Below are positions 51,822 to 59,236 of a stretch of DNA of 64,000 nt, piece after piece; the first letter of the stretch is position 1; the number at the start of each line of letters is the position of its first letter. The notes under the pieces were generated by a model. It was not told the origin of the DNA. It searched no databases and saw only the letters and a program-made list of their open reading frames with translations. Origin of the DNA: Rachycentron canadum (taxonomy: Eukaryota; Chordata; Actinopteri; Carangiformes; Rachycentridae); NCBI GenBank assembly GCA_038496675.1, contig CM076648.1:11464074-11528073 (forward strand), in the 5' to 3' direction. A program made the translations under genes and the position numbers.

Positions 51822-54800
51822 CTTTCTGCCAGCACCTCCAGAACGGTCCGACCCTGAGCCCAGCTCTTTACCATCCAGGCTGTGTCAAAGGCAGCCAGGA
51901 AGCCCCTAGCACAACCCGTCCCCATTGGCCAGAAGGGCTGGAGAGGAGCACACAACAAACAAGTGTGTGTAAACATGTGTGTATCGGTAGACATGAGGAG
52001 GCAAAACAACATCATAACTTAACAGCATTAGTTTCAAAAACGCTTAATAGAAAATGTGCTTAGGATGGAAACCAATTACTAGCACAAACATATTGCCAGT
52101 TATATGTTGCAATGACTTGATGACTGTTTCACATACCTTTTTTATTGGGGAGGCAAAACAAGAAACACAGATGATCTAACAAACAGGCACTGCTTAATAA
52201 CTCTGCTGCCTCCCTAAACTCCCATGATTACAGCCAGCTTCTTCTTACCTCTAGCAGGCTGTCGCCAACCAGTGCTACCAGTAGCTGGTGCCCAAATCTC
52301 TCCCTGACTAGAGCGGCATTCTCTGAGGCGTACATGCTTGTGAAGTCAAACATCGCTACATCTGGCTGCCCACAGTGGTTCATGGCAAAATCCAGTGTGG
52401 GAAGTTGATAGTTGGTGCCAAAGTCGGCTGCCTCTCGGGCGTAGCACAGAAGAGCTTCCTGGTTGACATTTTCACTGCTCAGCAGCTTCTGGGTGTCTAT
52501 GTAATCCTGTTGAGGAAGCATGACAGTCAGGGGGAGTTCACACAGGGTAAGTCTGAGCTTAGCACCTCTAACAGACCAAGATTAATTTGTTTATGATCTG
52601 TTACCATGGAGACTTTTTTAGGATTGCTGCACACAGATGTGAAATAAAAGCCCAACAGTATATCAAAACGCCTGAGATAAAGAAGACACTGAAATTTATA
52701 CTTCCAGCTGGGTCCTAAAGCTCTGCTTCAGCTCCAACAGTATAAGTAATTCAAGTATAGACAATTGACCTATAGACAATATATTCTGCTTACATTAATG
52801 ACAACTCCCTTGTCCAACAGGCTTTGTTTCTTGGCGGTCATGACAAAGTAATGTGTGTTGTCCCTGTAGTACACGATGTTCTCCAGATCAATACCTGCAA
52901 AAAATAATATATTTTCAACATGACTACAACAAAATTCACCAACAAGATACCCACTGTGGTTGACAATACATTTCTTCTGCACATAGATCTGTTTTACTAG
53001 AGGTTGAGAAGATCATATAACAAGTGCAGTGAAGCTTATTGAACACAGCCAGAGCGAACAGAACAAGAACACGACCCAAAAATAATCCAGCCATCCAGGC
53101 ATCTCGTCTGTTAGAGCACTCTTTAGGATATACCCAGACAGTACAATGTGGCACTGCTTCTTACCCACCTGTTTCCTCTTTGAGGTCAAGAAAGAACTTC
53201 TGGTTGAAGATGAAGGCTACTCCGCTGATCTCTTCGACTTTGGCCTCTGCAGTGGTGTTCCTGTTGATGAAGTTGGCTGTGATGGCAATTGCCAGTTTAC
53301 CCCTGAACTCCTTCCTTTTGAAACCTGGGAAAAGAAAAGAAAAGAAAGAAACAGAAAGGAAGAGATGGAGAGAGAGAGAAAGAGAGAGAGAGAGAATGAA
53401 ATGGAAAAAATGACTTAAACTATAATTACAAGACAGTTATTATAGGATAAGAGGCAGTTTACCAGGATGAGCCTTCATACAGCCTTTAAATGGCATTTAC
53501 CTTCAAAGTTAAATGCTGTTTGCTTAATTAACCATCAGCGCTGCGAGAACAAAACCAAAACCCCAAGCAGACATCAAATAGACTAAAAGTTGAGGCTCAT
53601 CATTTTACTGCTGGATCACTTTTTCAACCTCCGTAAATGAAGGACTCACTAAAATGTCGGTTATTGTAAAGCTGGGACAACGTAAAGAAAGAGCAGATGC
53701 GTTGGTTGCTTACTACAAAGCGATGCATGAAACAGCAAAAAATGTAAGGGCTTGAACTTGTGTCACAACTTCTCCATACAGTCACATTTAAAATCACAAG
53801 GAGGCTTTTCCACTTTTTGTGACTTCATCACTCTTTGAAGGAAACAGAGTGCTGATCTCATTGTATTTTTAACGCTCTGTTACCGTAGCTATGCTACAAA
53901 AAGCAGTTGGACTGCAGGAACGAAATAATTCCCAAAGGCTTCATCAAAATTTGAGAATGACCTAGACGTCTTGTAAGACCCAAAAATGCCCTTTTTAGGA
54001 ATAAGCATCTGATGTGAATTGGTTGTTAGATGACAGCATTTTTAGGAAGGAGAACGAAAACAGTGAGACATAAGCGATGGAAAGAGTCCAGTATGATGCA
54101 TCAGCTGCTGCACTGAGCCCAGACTCTATTTATGTACAGTATTTTAGTGGTTTCATGTGTTACCTTTCCCACTGGGAGAGGTCAGTAGCTTCATACAAGT
54201 ATAATTTTACAGAAGATGTGTTTCATTTATAGCTTCACAGCAGAGCTAATGCTGTCCAAGTTATGCAAATAGAGACTCCATGTAGGATGCCCCAGACATA
54301 TCAGCTGTTCAAGAAACAGAAGGTCTACCAGATTTTATCTGATTTAAGTCCCAAATCCTGAAAGAGAAAACATGTTAATAGGGTAAACACAGTGCTTATC
54401 TGTGACAGTCACTCAGGTAAGCATACAAGCTACCTGCATTATACAGTTATATTAAGGCAGAAAACATCAAAACACAGATATATCTACATGTACTATAGAA
54501 ACAAAATTTGCATTTTGCACAGAACTGTATGTGCGTTTCTTTATGTTGCTGCCTTCAGTTATATAACAACATGTCAAACAATGTAGGAGGGTTTTAACAC
54601 TGTGGGGTAACATCACAGCTTGTTCCTTAATATGAGACTTTGTTGTCAGGTCTTTCAAAATGCATTTCATCCTTGAGGCGTCTACACTGGTCCTGTCTTT
54701 TTTTTGCCATCTTCTCACCTTCTAGAGTATTCCTGCGTCCATCTGCCCCCACCACGACATCAAACTCAAAGTTAGCCACAGGGTGATCAGCGGGTCGGAT

Positions 54801-56680
54801 TGCAGCCCTCCACCCAAGCCCTGGGAGAGGAAAACAAAGACAGAGACAGAGTGAGAGGGATGGGAAAAAAACTCCATAATATAAATCCAAGGAACATTGT
54901 CATTGTGCTGTACCCCTCCACTGAAAAATCAGCGGTGGTATGCCAGCGGATAAGGGTTGGTACTTTGCTCAAGTCTCTATTGAAACTTCTCTTCTGTGTC
55001 CTGTTGTTCTCCAGCAAGGCTGCCAGGAAAACAAGGACAAAGCTATGGCTATCCATGTCATATGAGAGAAATGCTACGTGAGGAAGCATCTGTGAAGCAG
55101 GAAAATTAAATGTTGATGGCTGATATTATGTTTATGAACTACAAGGATGCTTCAGATCTGTAAAGTCCACTGTGTCTGCCCTGGAGAGTGTCACTGTTGT
55201 CCAGATAAAATATAAAATATATTAATTGTGAGACAATATTAGCCATTTCAAGTGCTTGTTGCTTCAGAAGTGTGAGAGGAACAGCTTGGCAGTTTGTAGT
55301 GCACCACACGCATTTACCACCATGTGGAAAATGCATTCCATGATGTCAAGGGCTCAGCTAAGTCCGTCAAAGCATAACTGGAGGGATAAGTCTGTGTCTA
55401 AACTTAGGCAAGGCTCTCATTGTTATCAGTGTATTGATATTACAGCCGAGGAGACAACACATGGCAACACTGTGCAAGTTCAAGAGTCTATAGTCCAATT
55501 TGGATGAGAGGGTCATTACAAAACAGTCTATACGCTGCCACGCTGATAAATATGCTATTATTAAAAATGTTATATATATTAAACAAAGGATACATTCTTC
55601 ACTAAATATGATGAAAAACTAGCTCGGTGCCAATATTTGTATTGTGTTTATTGGTGGATGTCAAGGAAATTAAATACTGCAGGATGAGAAGTCCCTTGCT
55701 GCCCGGCCAGTCACAGGAGTAGGAGGGTAAATATAGACCCTCCTGGAAGCTACATGGCATATCTGTCTAACAAACTGACAAAGCAGCTTGATGTTTATAT
55801 CAAGCTTTACACATTATCAAACAACTCAGCCTCATCGTACTAAATGTCTTAGTTCTACGACTTCCAGCTGTTCTAGTCTCCTTGTCTCCCTGAAGCTTGC
55901 AGGTCGTAAAACAACTGTCACTGGGTGAATCTAAAAGCACCGTTATTCTACTGTTTGGACAAGTAACTGAAGTGAATGTGAAGACAAATACCTTCATTTT
56001 CTTGATCCTCTGGAGGTTCCAGCAGCTTGACAAACTCCACATTGATGTGAAATTCAACTGCAACGACGAGGGCAACTTTGAGCAGGATCAGCTGCAGCTG
56101 TTGGATGCCTGACACACAGACACACACTGTTTGTATACATGGGTGAAACTCTGCCAAACAGTGTGTTTTGTGTTATGTTGTCTTGACACTATTGGGAGCA
56201 AACCCTGTTCTGTTTGCACAATTTTTTTTTCAGTTCTTGTTATGTTGAACAGATTAAACAGGACCAACCAATGCACAAATAATATTTGGGTGATGTGCTG
56301 TATAATGGGACTTTTATGGATGGATGGATGGATGGATGGATGGATGGATGGATGGATGGATGGTCTGAAGCAGAGTATAGATCCTAACCATGACATACAG
56401 AATACTTAGCCTGGACAATTTCACTGTCTTTAGGTCACAGGCCCATTTGGCTTCTGTAAGTCAGATACTCACTGATGTGGTCTATTGCCCCAGCACAGAA
56501 TTTGCCATAGAACTTTTTGGCCCCAAGGCCCCGTAGATCATGGATGGTGTAGGGCCAAAGGTGCAGCACATTGTTCCTGGAGAAGGAGTCTCTCTTCTCA
56601 ATCACCACCACTTTGGCACCTATCAAAGCAAGCTCGATGGCTGTCCGCAGGCCGCAGGGCCCTCCGCCGATGATGAGGCA
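40234..56680 (-). CDS. mical2: mical2, actin-oxidising flavin monooxygenase (N-terminus missing)
   Basis: MICAL2 uses FAD and NADPH to oxidise methionines of actin, which depolymerises filaments; its nuclear form lowers nuclear actin and raises MRTF/SRF transcription. Twenty exons joined in frame encode 1024 residues, listed separately below. The order is FMO domain (1-395, with GGGPCG at 5-10, GADGRR at 133-138, second GD at 309-310), CH domain (about 425-540), a bipartite nuclear signal (PRKR, then KRRRK), a proline-rich linker, the MICAL2-type EFHTKSIKEKA block, a LIM domain (819-872, all eight zinc ligands present) and a 134-residue tail. All splice phases agree and no stop interrupts the frame. 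With about 90 missing N-terminal residues the length would match the 1124-residue human form. The EFHTK block and nuclear signal separate it from MICAL1 and MICAL3. The exons before 56680 were not found in the window. The a or b fish copy is not decided. Confidence 0.93.
40727..40803 (-). CDS. mical2: mical2 exon, end of LIM domain
   Basis: The acceptor is CTTACAG and the donor is CTCA|GTGAGT. It encodes GKLYCKLHFDQRNNGTNL and a basic end, supplying the last two zinc ligands (C and H in YCKLH). The 77 bases run from phase 1 to phase 0. Confidence 0.9.
40891..41071 (-). CDS. mical2: mical2 exon, LIM domain
   Basis: The acceptor is ATTTTCCAG. It encodes the first six LIM ligands in CHSC, HREC, CFRC and STC spacing (C-x2-C-x17-H-x2-C-x2-C-x2-C). 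The donor AGG|GTTTGT is weak. LIM domains of MICALs mediate protein contacts and autoinhibition. Confidence 0.92.
41469..41660 (+). repeat. Dispersed teleost repeat copy (plus orientation)
   Basis: The blocks GCCAGGGCTGGAGGCATTATG, TCCGTCTGTCTGTCCGTCC, GTGAACACGATATATAAGGA and AATTTGGCACAAATGTCCAC follow the order of a very abundant fish repeat that I know from percomorph sequence. The copy sits in a mical2 intron, antisense to the gene. A second copy in the opposite direction lies at about 51179-51332. Confidence 0.7.
42943..43050 (-). CDS. mical2: mical2 exon, EFHTK linker block
   Basis: The acceptor is TTCATCCTGCAG in minus sense and the donor is GTCAAG|GTGACT. It encodes KKAQTQQTREFHTKSIKEKA and on to GSAAVK, homologous to the MICAL2-specific REFHTKNIKEKAAHL segment. 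The 108 bases are phase 0 at both ends. This exon is the best evidence that the gene is mical2 and not mical3. Confidence 0.9.
43051..44624 (-). other. mical2 intron, no gene recognised
   Basis: No exon was recognised on either strand here. A GC-balanced patch at about 44320-44560 (around GGCTGGATAATTAGGGGCTG) differs from its AT-rich surroundings and might be a conserved regulatory element; this is a guess from composition only. Confidence 0.4.
44625..44891 (-). CDS. mical2: mical2 exon, proline-rich linker
   Basis: The acceptor is CCCTTTCAG and the donor is TCTGAG|GTGAAC. It encodes 89 residues rich in P, Q and S, ending with a helical piece (IQFMSRILQRLREVDEHVSE) comparable to the WRLQQVEEK segment before the EFHTK block in human MICAL2. 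The 267 bases are phase 0 at both ends. Confidence 0.87.
46015..46119 (-). CDS. mical2: mical2 exon, PPRPPP linker
   Basis: The acceptor is AAAATATCAG and the donor is ATCCAG|GTAGTC. It encodes 35 residues including LHKKLRPLVPPRPPPEIQ, a possible SH3-binding motif. The 105 bases are phase 0 at both ends, so the exon may be optional. Confidence 0.8.
46523..46657 (-). CDS. mical2: mical2 exon, QLLAKFE block
   Basis: The acceptor is CTCTATTCAG and the donor is ACTCAG|GTAAAA. It encodes 45 residues with NKVRSMATQLLAKFE, closely matching the conserved MICAL2/MICAL3 linker NKVKSMANQLLAKFE. The 135 bases are phase 0 at both ends. Confidence 0.92.
46758..46826 (-). CDS. mical2: mical2 exon, second half of nuclear signal
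   Basis: The acceptor ends TTTTAG and the donor is GAGGAG|GTTTGT (weak). It encodes only 23 residues, DEKRSDGTDPIYKRRRKFCY and three more, carrying KRRRK, the second basic cluster of the MICAL2 nuclear localisation signal. The exon is phase 0 at both ends, so skipping it would delete half the signal without shifting the frame. Confidence 0.85.
47043..47146 (-). CDS. mical2: mical2 exon, first half of nuclear signal
   Basis: The acceptor is ATACCACAG and the donor is CCAAAG|GTAACT. It encodes an acidic and asparagine-rich stretch ending AVPRKRFPK, matching the FPRKRTPR part of the human MICAL2 nuclear signal. The 104 bases run from phase 1 to phase 0. Confidence 0.88.
47740..48190 (+). pseudogene. 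L1/Tx1-type LINE ORF1 fragment
   Basis: On the plus strand, antisense to mical2, GAAGATGGCTGCC (like the YY1-type start of many L1 elements) is followed by KVDIHKLQDNMEIKLRDFKQ, a coiled-coil-like stretch, and then IYGLAEEKERNSMAEFVE. The last piece matches the L1 ORF1 RNA-binding motif of form RIYGLPEG-EG-SM--FVE. These lie in different frames and are broken by stops, so it is a dead, internally deleted copy within the intron before the exon ending at 47146. Confidence 0.6.
48190..48376. repeat. Degenerate GTAGAGTT-type repeat beside a donor
   Basis: Variants of AGTAGAGTTGAG, AGTCGAGT, AGTCCAG and AGTGCAG recur irregularly from 48190 to the mical2 donor at 48378. A weaker stretch (AAGAGTCAAGTCGAGTCAAA) lies at about 47625 on the other side of the LINE fragment. 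It may be an eroded minisatellite split by the insertion. Confidence 0.45.
48379..48578 (-). CDS. mical2: mical2 exon, second half of CH domain
   Basis: The acceptor is CTCTCCAG and the donor is GCATCAG|GTACTC. It encodes IDFDSLNEEDHAANLQLAFD, then ISEREFGI and MITYLSKYYELFRGTPL, the C-terminal half of the calponin homology domain. The 200 bases run from phase 2 to phase 1. Confidence 0.95.
49796..49943 (-). CDS. mical2: mical2 exon, first half of CH domain
   Basis: The acceptor is CTTTTGTAG and the donor is CTGAT|GTACGT. It encodes RPTRLLTWCQKQTEGYRNVT, then ITDLTSSWQSGVALCALIHR, the start of the single type 2-like CH domain of MICALs. The 148 bases run from phase 1 to phase 2. Confidence 0.95.
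50534..50650. repeat. (AAAGG)n pentanucleotide microsatellite
   Basis: A CAAGG-type start passes into about 17 perfect AAAGG units (about 50556-50639) and an imperfect end. It lies in a mical2 intron and reads CCTTT in gene sense. Strand-asymmetric purine tracts of this type are prone to length change. Confidence 0.95.
51179..51332 (-). repeat. Dispersed teleost repeat copy (minus orientation)
   Basis: Read on the minus strand the segment contains TGTTCTGTCCATCCCATTCT, TGTGAACATGACCTCTCAGG and GGCACAAATGTCCACTTGG, the same element as at 41469-41660. It begins about 40 bases past the donor of the neighbouring mical2 exon. Confidence 0.65.
51375..51465 (-). CDS. mical2: mical2 exon between FMO and CH domains
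   Basis: The acceptor is CCTTTTCAG and the donor is GACGTG|GTAGGT. It encodes VRHLYISGELNSCSLERAAT and IRRPVNLCRR, matching the VKHLYIT...RRSVNLSR segment of human MICAL2. The 91 bases run from phase 0 to phase 1. Confidence 0.93.
51587..51713 (-). CDS. mical2: mical2 exon, FMO domain end
   Basis: The acceptor is TTTCTGCAG and the donor is CATCAG|GTGAGA. It encodes ESIYRLLPQTTPENIAKNFE, then QYTIDPGTRYPNLNSSCVRP, nearly identical to other MICALs. The 127 bases run from phase 2 to phase 0. Confidence 0.96.
51773..51819. repeat. (TG)n microsatellite at mical2 splice donor
   Basis: The 47-base TG tract reads as a CA repeat in mical2 sense and starts inside the donor of the exon ending at 51822: AAAG|GTACACAC. 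Intron positions +3 to +6 therefore belong to the repeat. Confidence 0.95.
51822..51937 (-). CDS. mical2: mical2 exon, FMO domain (FWPMGTG)
   Basis: The acceptor is CCTCTCCAG and the donor is GAAAG|GTACAC, which merges into a CA repeat. It encodes PFWPMGTGCARGFLAAFDTA and WMVKSWAQGRTVLEVLAE, containing the conserved tryptophan and GTG motif near the flavin. The 116 bases run from phase 0 to phase 2. Confidence 0.96.
52249..52506 (-). CDS. mical2: mical2 exon, FMO domain (second GD motif)
   Basis: The acceptor is CTCAACAG and the donor is CTAGAG|GTAAGA. It encodes 86 residues from DYIDTQKLLSSENVNQEALL to ALVGDSLLE, including REAADF, GQPDVAMFDFTSMYASENAA and the GD motif that contacts FAD ribose. 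Phase 0 at both ends. Confidence 0.97.
52794..52894 (-). CDS. mical2: mical2 exon, FMO domain
   Basis: The acceptor is TTTTTTGCAG and the donor is ATTAAT|GTAAGC. It encodes IDLENIVYYRDNTHYFVMTA and KKQSLLDKGVVIN. The 101 bases run from phase 1 to phase 0. Confidence 0.97.
53169..53324 (-). CDS. mical2: mical2 exon, FMO domain
   Basis: The acceptor is TTTTCCCAG after a roughly 70-base pyrimidine tract that includes a GA/CT microsatellite, and the donor is ACAG|GTGGGT. It encodes FKRKEFRGKLAIAITANFIN, then RNTTAEAKVEEISGVAFIFN and QKFFLDLKEET. The 156 bases are phase 1 at both ends. Confidence 0.97.
53325..54718 (-). other. mical2 intron, no gene recognised
   Basis: Apart from the GA microsatellite at about 53369-53397, which forms part of the pyrimidine tract before the exon acceptor, nothing was recognised on either strand. 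Confidence 0.5.
54719..54820 (-). CDS. mical2: mical2 exon, FMO domain (GADGRR)
   Basis: The acceptor is CCTCTCCCAG and the donor is TAGAAG|GTGAGA. It encodes GLGWRAAIRPADHPVANFEF and DVVVGADGRRNTLE with the conserved DG motif of class A flavin monooxygenases. The 102 bases are phase 1 at both ends. Confidence 0.96.
54821..55991 (-). other. mical2 intron, no gene recognised
   Basis: No conserved coding or repeat family was identified here on either strand. Confidence 0.5.
55992..56108 (-). CDS. mical2: mical2 exon, FMO domain
   Basis: The acceptor is GTGTGTCAG and the donor is ATGAAG|GTATTT. It encodes SIQQLQLILLKVALVVAVEF, then HINVEFVKLLEPPEDQEN, matching the RQLQLIL and EPPEDQEN blocks of MICALs. 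The 117 bases run from phase 1 to phase 1. Confidence 0.96.
56317..56363. repeat. (ATGG)n microsatellite
   Basis: About 11 perfect tetranucleotide units lie in the short mical2 intron between the exons at 55992-56108 and 56473-56680. Confidence 0.95.
56473..56680 (-). CDS. mical2: mical2 exon, FAD-binding GGGPCG motif
   Basis: The acceptor is TTGTGTTTAG and the donor is CACATCA|GTGAGT. It encodes CLIIGGGPCGLRTAIELALI, then GAKVVVIEKRDSFSRNNVLH, LWPYTIHDLRGLGAKKFYGK and FCAGAIDHI, the Rossmann FAD-binding core. The exon starts in phase 0, so at least one more coding exon with about 90 residues must precede it. None was found between here and 62434. Confidence 0.97.
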
Positions 56681-56950
56681 CTAAACACAAGAGAATGACA
56701 GAGTGAGCTACATCTTTGTTGTATTAATTAACAGAAAGAGCATGAGCTGAGAAATGGTTCTTATTCCACTTGTTTATTAAAATAGGAGGATTATAACATG
56801 TACATAGATCATGAGTGGGAGCAGCAATTTATTACACTACTAGAGAATTTAGAGGCTAAGTGTCTCAGTCAAGGACACTTTAGCAGGATACACACTGGCT
56901 CTGAGGATCATCCAAGTCTTGACATGATTTCTCTAGGCCACCCTGTGTCT

Positions 56951-57007
<57 letters not shown>

Positions 57008-59230
57008 CGTGTGCGTGGATTGTCTGTAAAACATTAGATATGAGGAAGAGATTTTACACGTGCATTCACCAGGACATTGCCCCGAAGGGATGTTGGTGAA
57101 GAACTTCCACCCACATTATTACAACCTTTACATATCAAAGGTCTGATTCATGCATCTGCTTCACCCAGATATGCATGAAGTCAGTTGACTGAGGAAACAG
57201 CGTCTGTCTGAGAATGTGAGGCTCAAACATGACATCATCCTCTTGAATGATGGATTAAAGCAGAGACATATGTGTCCTGGCAAACTATCTTCTTCTTCTT
57301 CTCCTTCTATACAGATTAAGAGACATTATATAAAATTGTGCGTCTGTCTGTCTGTCTGTGTGTTGGCTCTTTTCAAATTTAATCCAGGACCACTTCTGAA
57401 GGTTGCCCCTGCTGTGCTCAACAAGGTGGACAGTCTCCTGTTTCGAAAGCCTCACCAAATTAGTACTGAAAATACCCTTTCACTTTTCCAGGACAGACCG
57501 GTTTGTCTGATGTCTCAATCCTTACAGCCACATATTTGAACGGGGGGACCCACTTCCTGCTATCCTGTGTCCACCAGCAGGATAACACCAAAGGGTAAAG
57601 TGGCTCCACTCTTGTCAGTTCTGTGAGACAGTCAGACTGGGTATTGTTTACAGAGCACCCAAAGTCAGCTAACAAAAATCCCACATCATAGCCCAAAACG
57701 TCTCTCTGCTCCTGCACGAGAAACAAGATGACTCTGAGTCATCCTATATTCTCCCTCTGAGCGAGTGGTTCGACTCCAGGGAGCATGCTTTTTCATCATG
57801 TTTTGCCTGAGGTGATCAGGATGAGGTATTCTCAGGTGTGAAACACACACAGGTGGTGGAAGTGCTGCCTGGACAAGCCTGCCTGCGGGCCAAGTTTTTT
57901 TTTTTTCATTCAACAAAGGGTGAGTAAGTGTAATGGCTATTTACACAGCCGGAGACAGATGTGGAAGGATGTGGAAAATATCATAATTTATATGCGCAAT
58001 TCAAAAACTCAGTTTATTCAGAAGTATATTCACAATGTGTATATTTTTTATCTAAACACATGTAACTGTTTAGATCAGCCATCAGCAGAAACGGCTTGTT
58101 TGTCTTAGTACTTTTCCATTGACTGATCTATTTTTCCAGATATAAGGCTTTTCCTGAGGGCTTGCCCCACATCTGCTGAGTCAGGACAAACGCATTTCCT
58201 TTCAGCTTCCCACCTGCGACCTCGTTCTCATCCCAGCTCCACCTCGTCCTGGTCACATCTGTCCCCCGACTTCATTATGAGGATCTAATCAGTCAAATTT
58301 ACCTTTTTATCTCATCAGACAGTGAGGCTCCTACACAGAGCTCTTCATCATCACAGCATCTCCAGATAAATGTTAAGAAGCTGCATGAAATTATAATTTA
58401 TATCAATTAGTTTGCTGATTATTATATGTATCAATTATCTCATCTATGAAATTGAACAGAATATAACAACAAACTAAGACAAAATGCCCCAGAGCCCACA
58501 TGAGGTCTTAATGTTTCTTGTTTTGTTTGAAAGTCACAACATATTTAGATTAATATGAATAATATGAACGCTATAATTTAAACATTGTTTAAATGATTTA
58601 TCAGTTATGAAAATTGTTGGTCTAACCGGCTGAGTGAGAGAACATCTTACTTAAGTTTGACATCTGTNCAAAAAAGGGCGAGGGTTGATGACAGTGCCCT
58701 TCAGAAAGAAAATTAAAACATTTGTATTTTATTTCTGTGCTTGTTCAAGTTTATTTTTGGTCATCTGTGTTTACTCCCACATTAAAAAGACAAGTCAGTT
58801 GGACTGACTTTATACTCTAGATTGCATATAGCTTCAGTTTAACTGTTAGGGCTGTAGCTAAGCCTTTGGAGATCGGAGAGGGGCTCACTGCACCAAAACA
58901 GAGCCCCACATTTGGAATTTGTTTCACATTTGTAATCACGTGAGTAACTTCCTCATTGTCACCAAACAAGTAGATACCAAGGCCAGCAGGACGTAGAGGT
59001 CATTCTCTGCACTAGCTAAAGATATACTGATTGGACACACATCAAACTGTAAATCCTTGCATGTGCAATACAGTGAAAATGTTTGAACAACTCTTCAGTT
59101 TTTTGTATAATTTGTATATTTATAACATGCAATGTTTTACTTTTCTTACCTTTAAAAATTGTAGTATTACAGATAAGAAAATAGAGCGAAAGACCTAAAC
59201 CTCCATTAGTGCTTCATAGTTGGCTTGTAG
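56681..59230. other. Non-coding interval upstream of visible mical2
   Basis: I looked on the minus strand for the MICAL N-terminal exons (conserved KAKALW.KLDKR block) and did not find them. The interval contains a worn repeat-like piece at about 56850-56945, a TG microsatellite at 56944-57017, a CTGT run near 57343 and one unresolved base at 58668. An 88-codon open frame at 57460-57726 on the minus strand matches no family I know. Confidence 0.5.
56944..57017. repeat. (TG)n microsatellite
   Basis: A 74-base TG tract with CT and CG interruptions at its ends. Confidence 0.95.
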
Positions 59231-59236
59231 CTAAAA

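Noticed and set aside
56850..56945. Possible worn fish repeat (CAAGGACACTTTAGCAGGATAC)
   Set aside because: It resembles part of a common repeat but is too short and diverged to assign.
57460..57726. 88-codon open frame on the minus strand upstream of mical2
   Set aside because: I checked it as a possible MICAL N-terminal exon. It lacks the conserved KAKALW.KLDKR block and matches no family I know, so it is probably chance.
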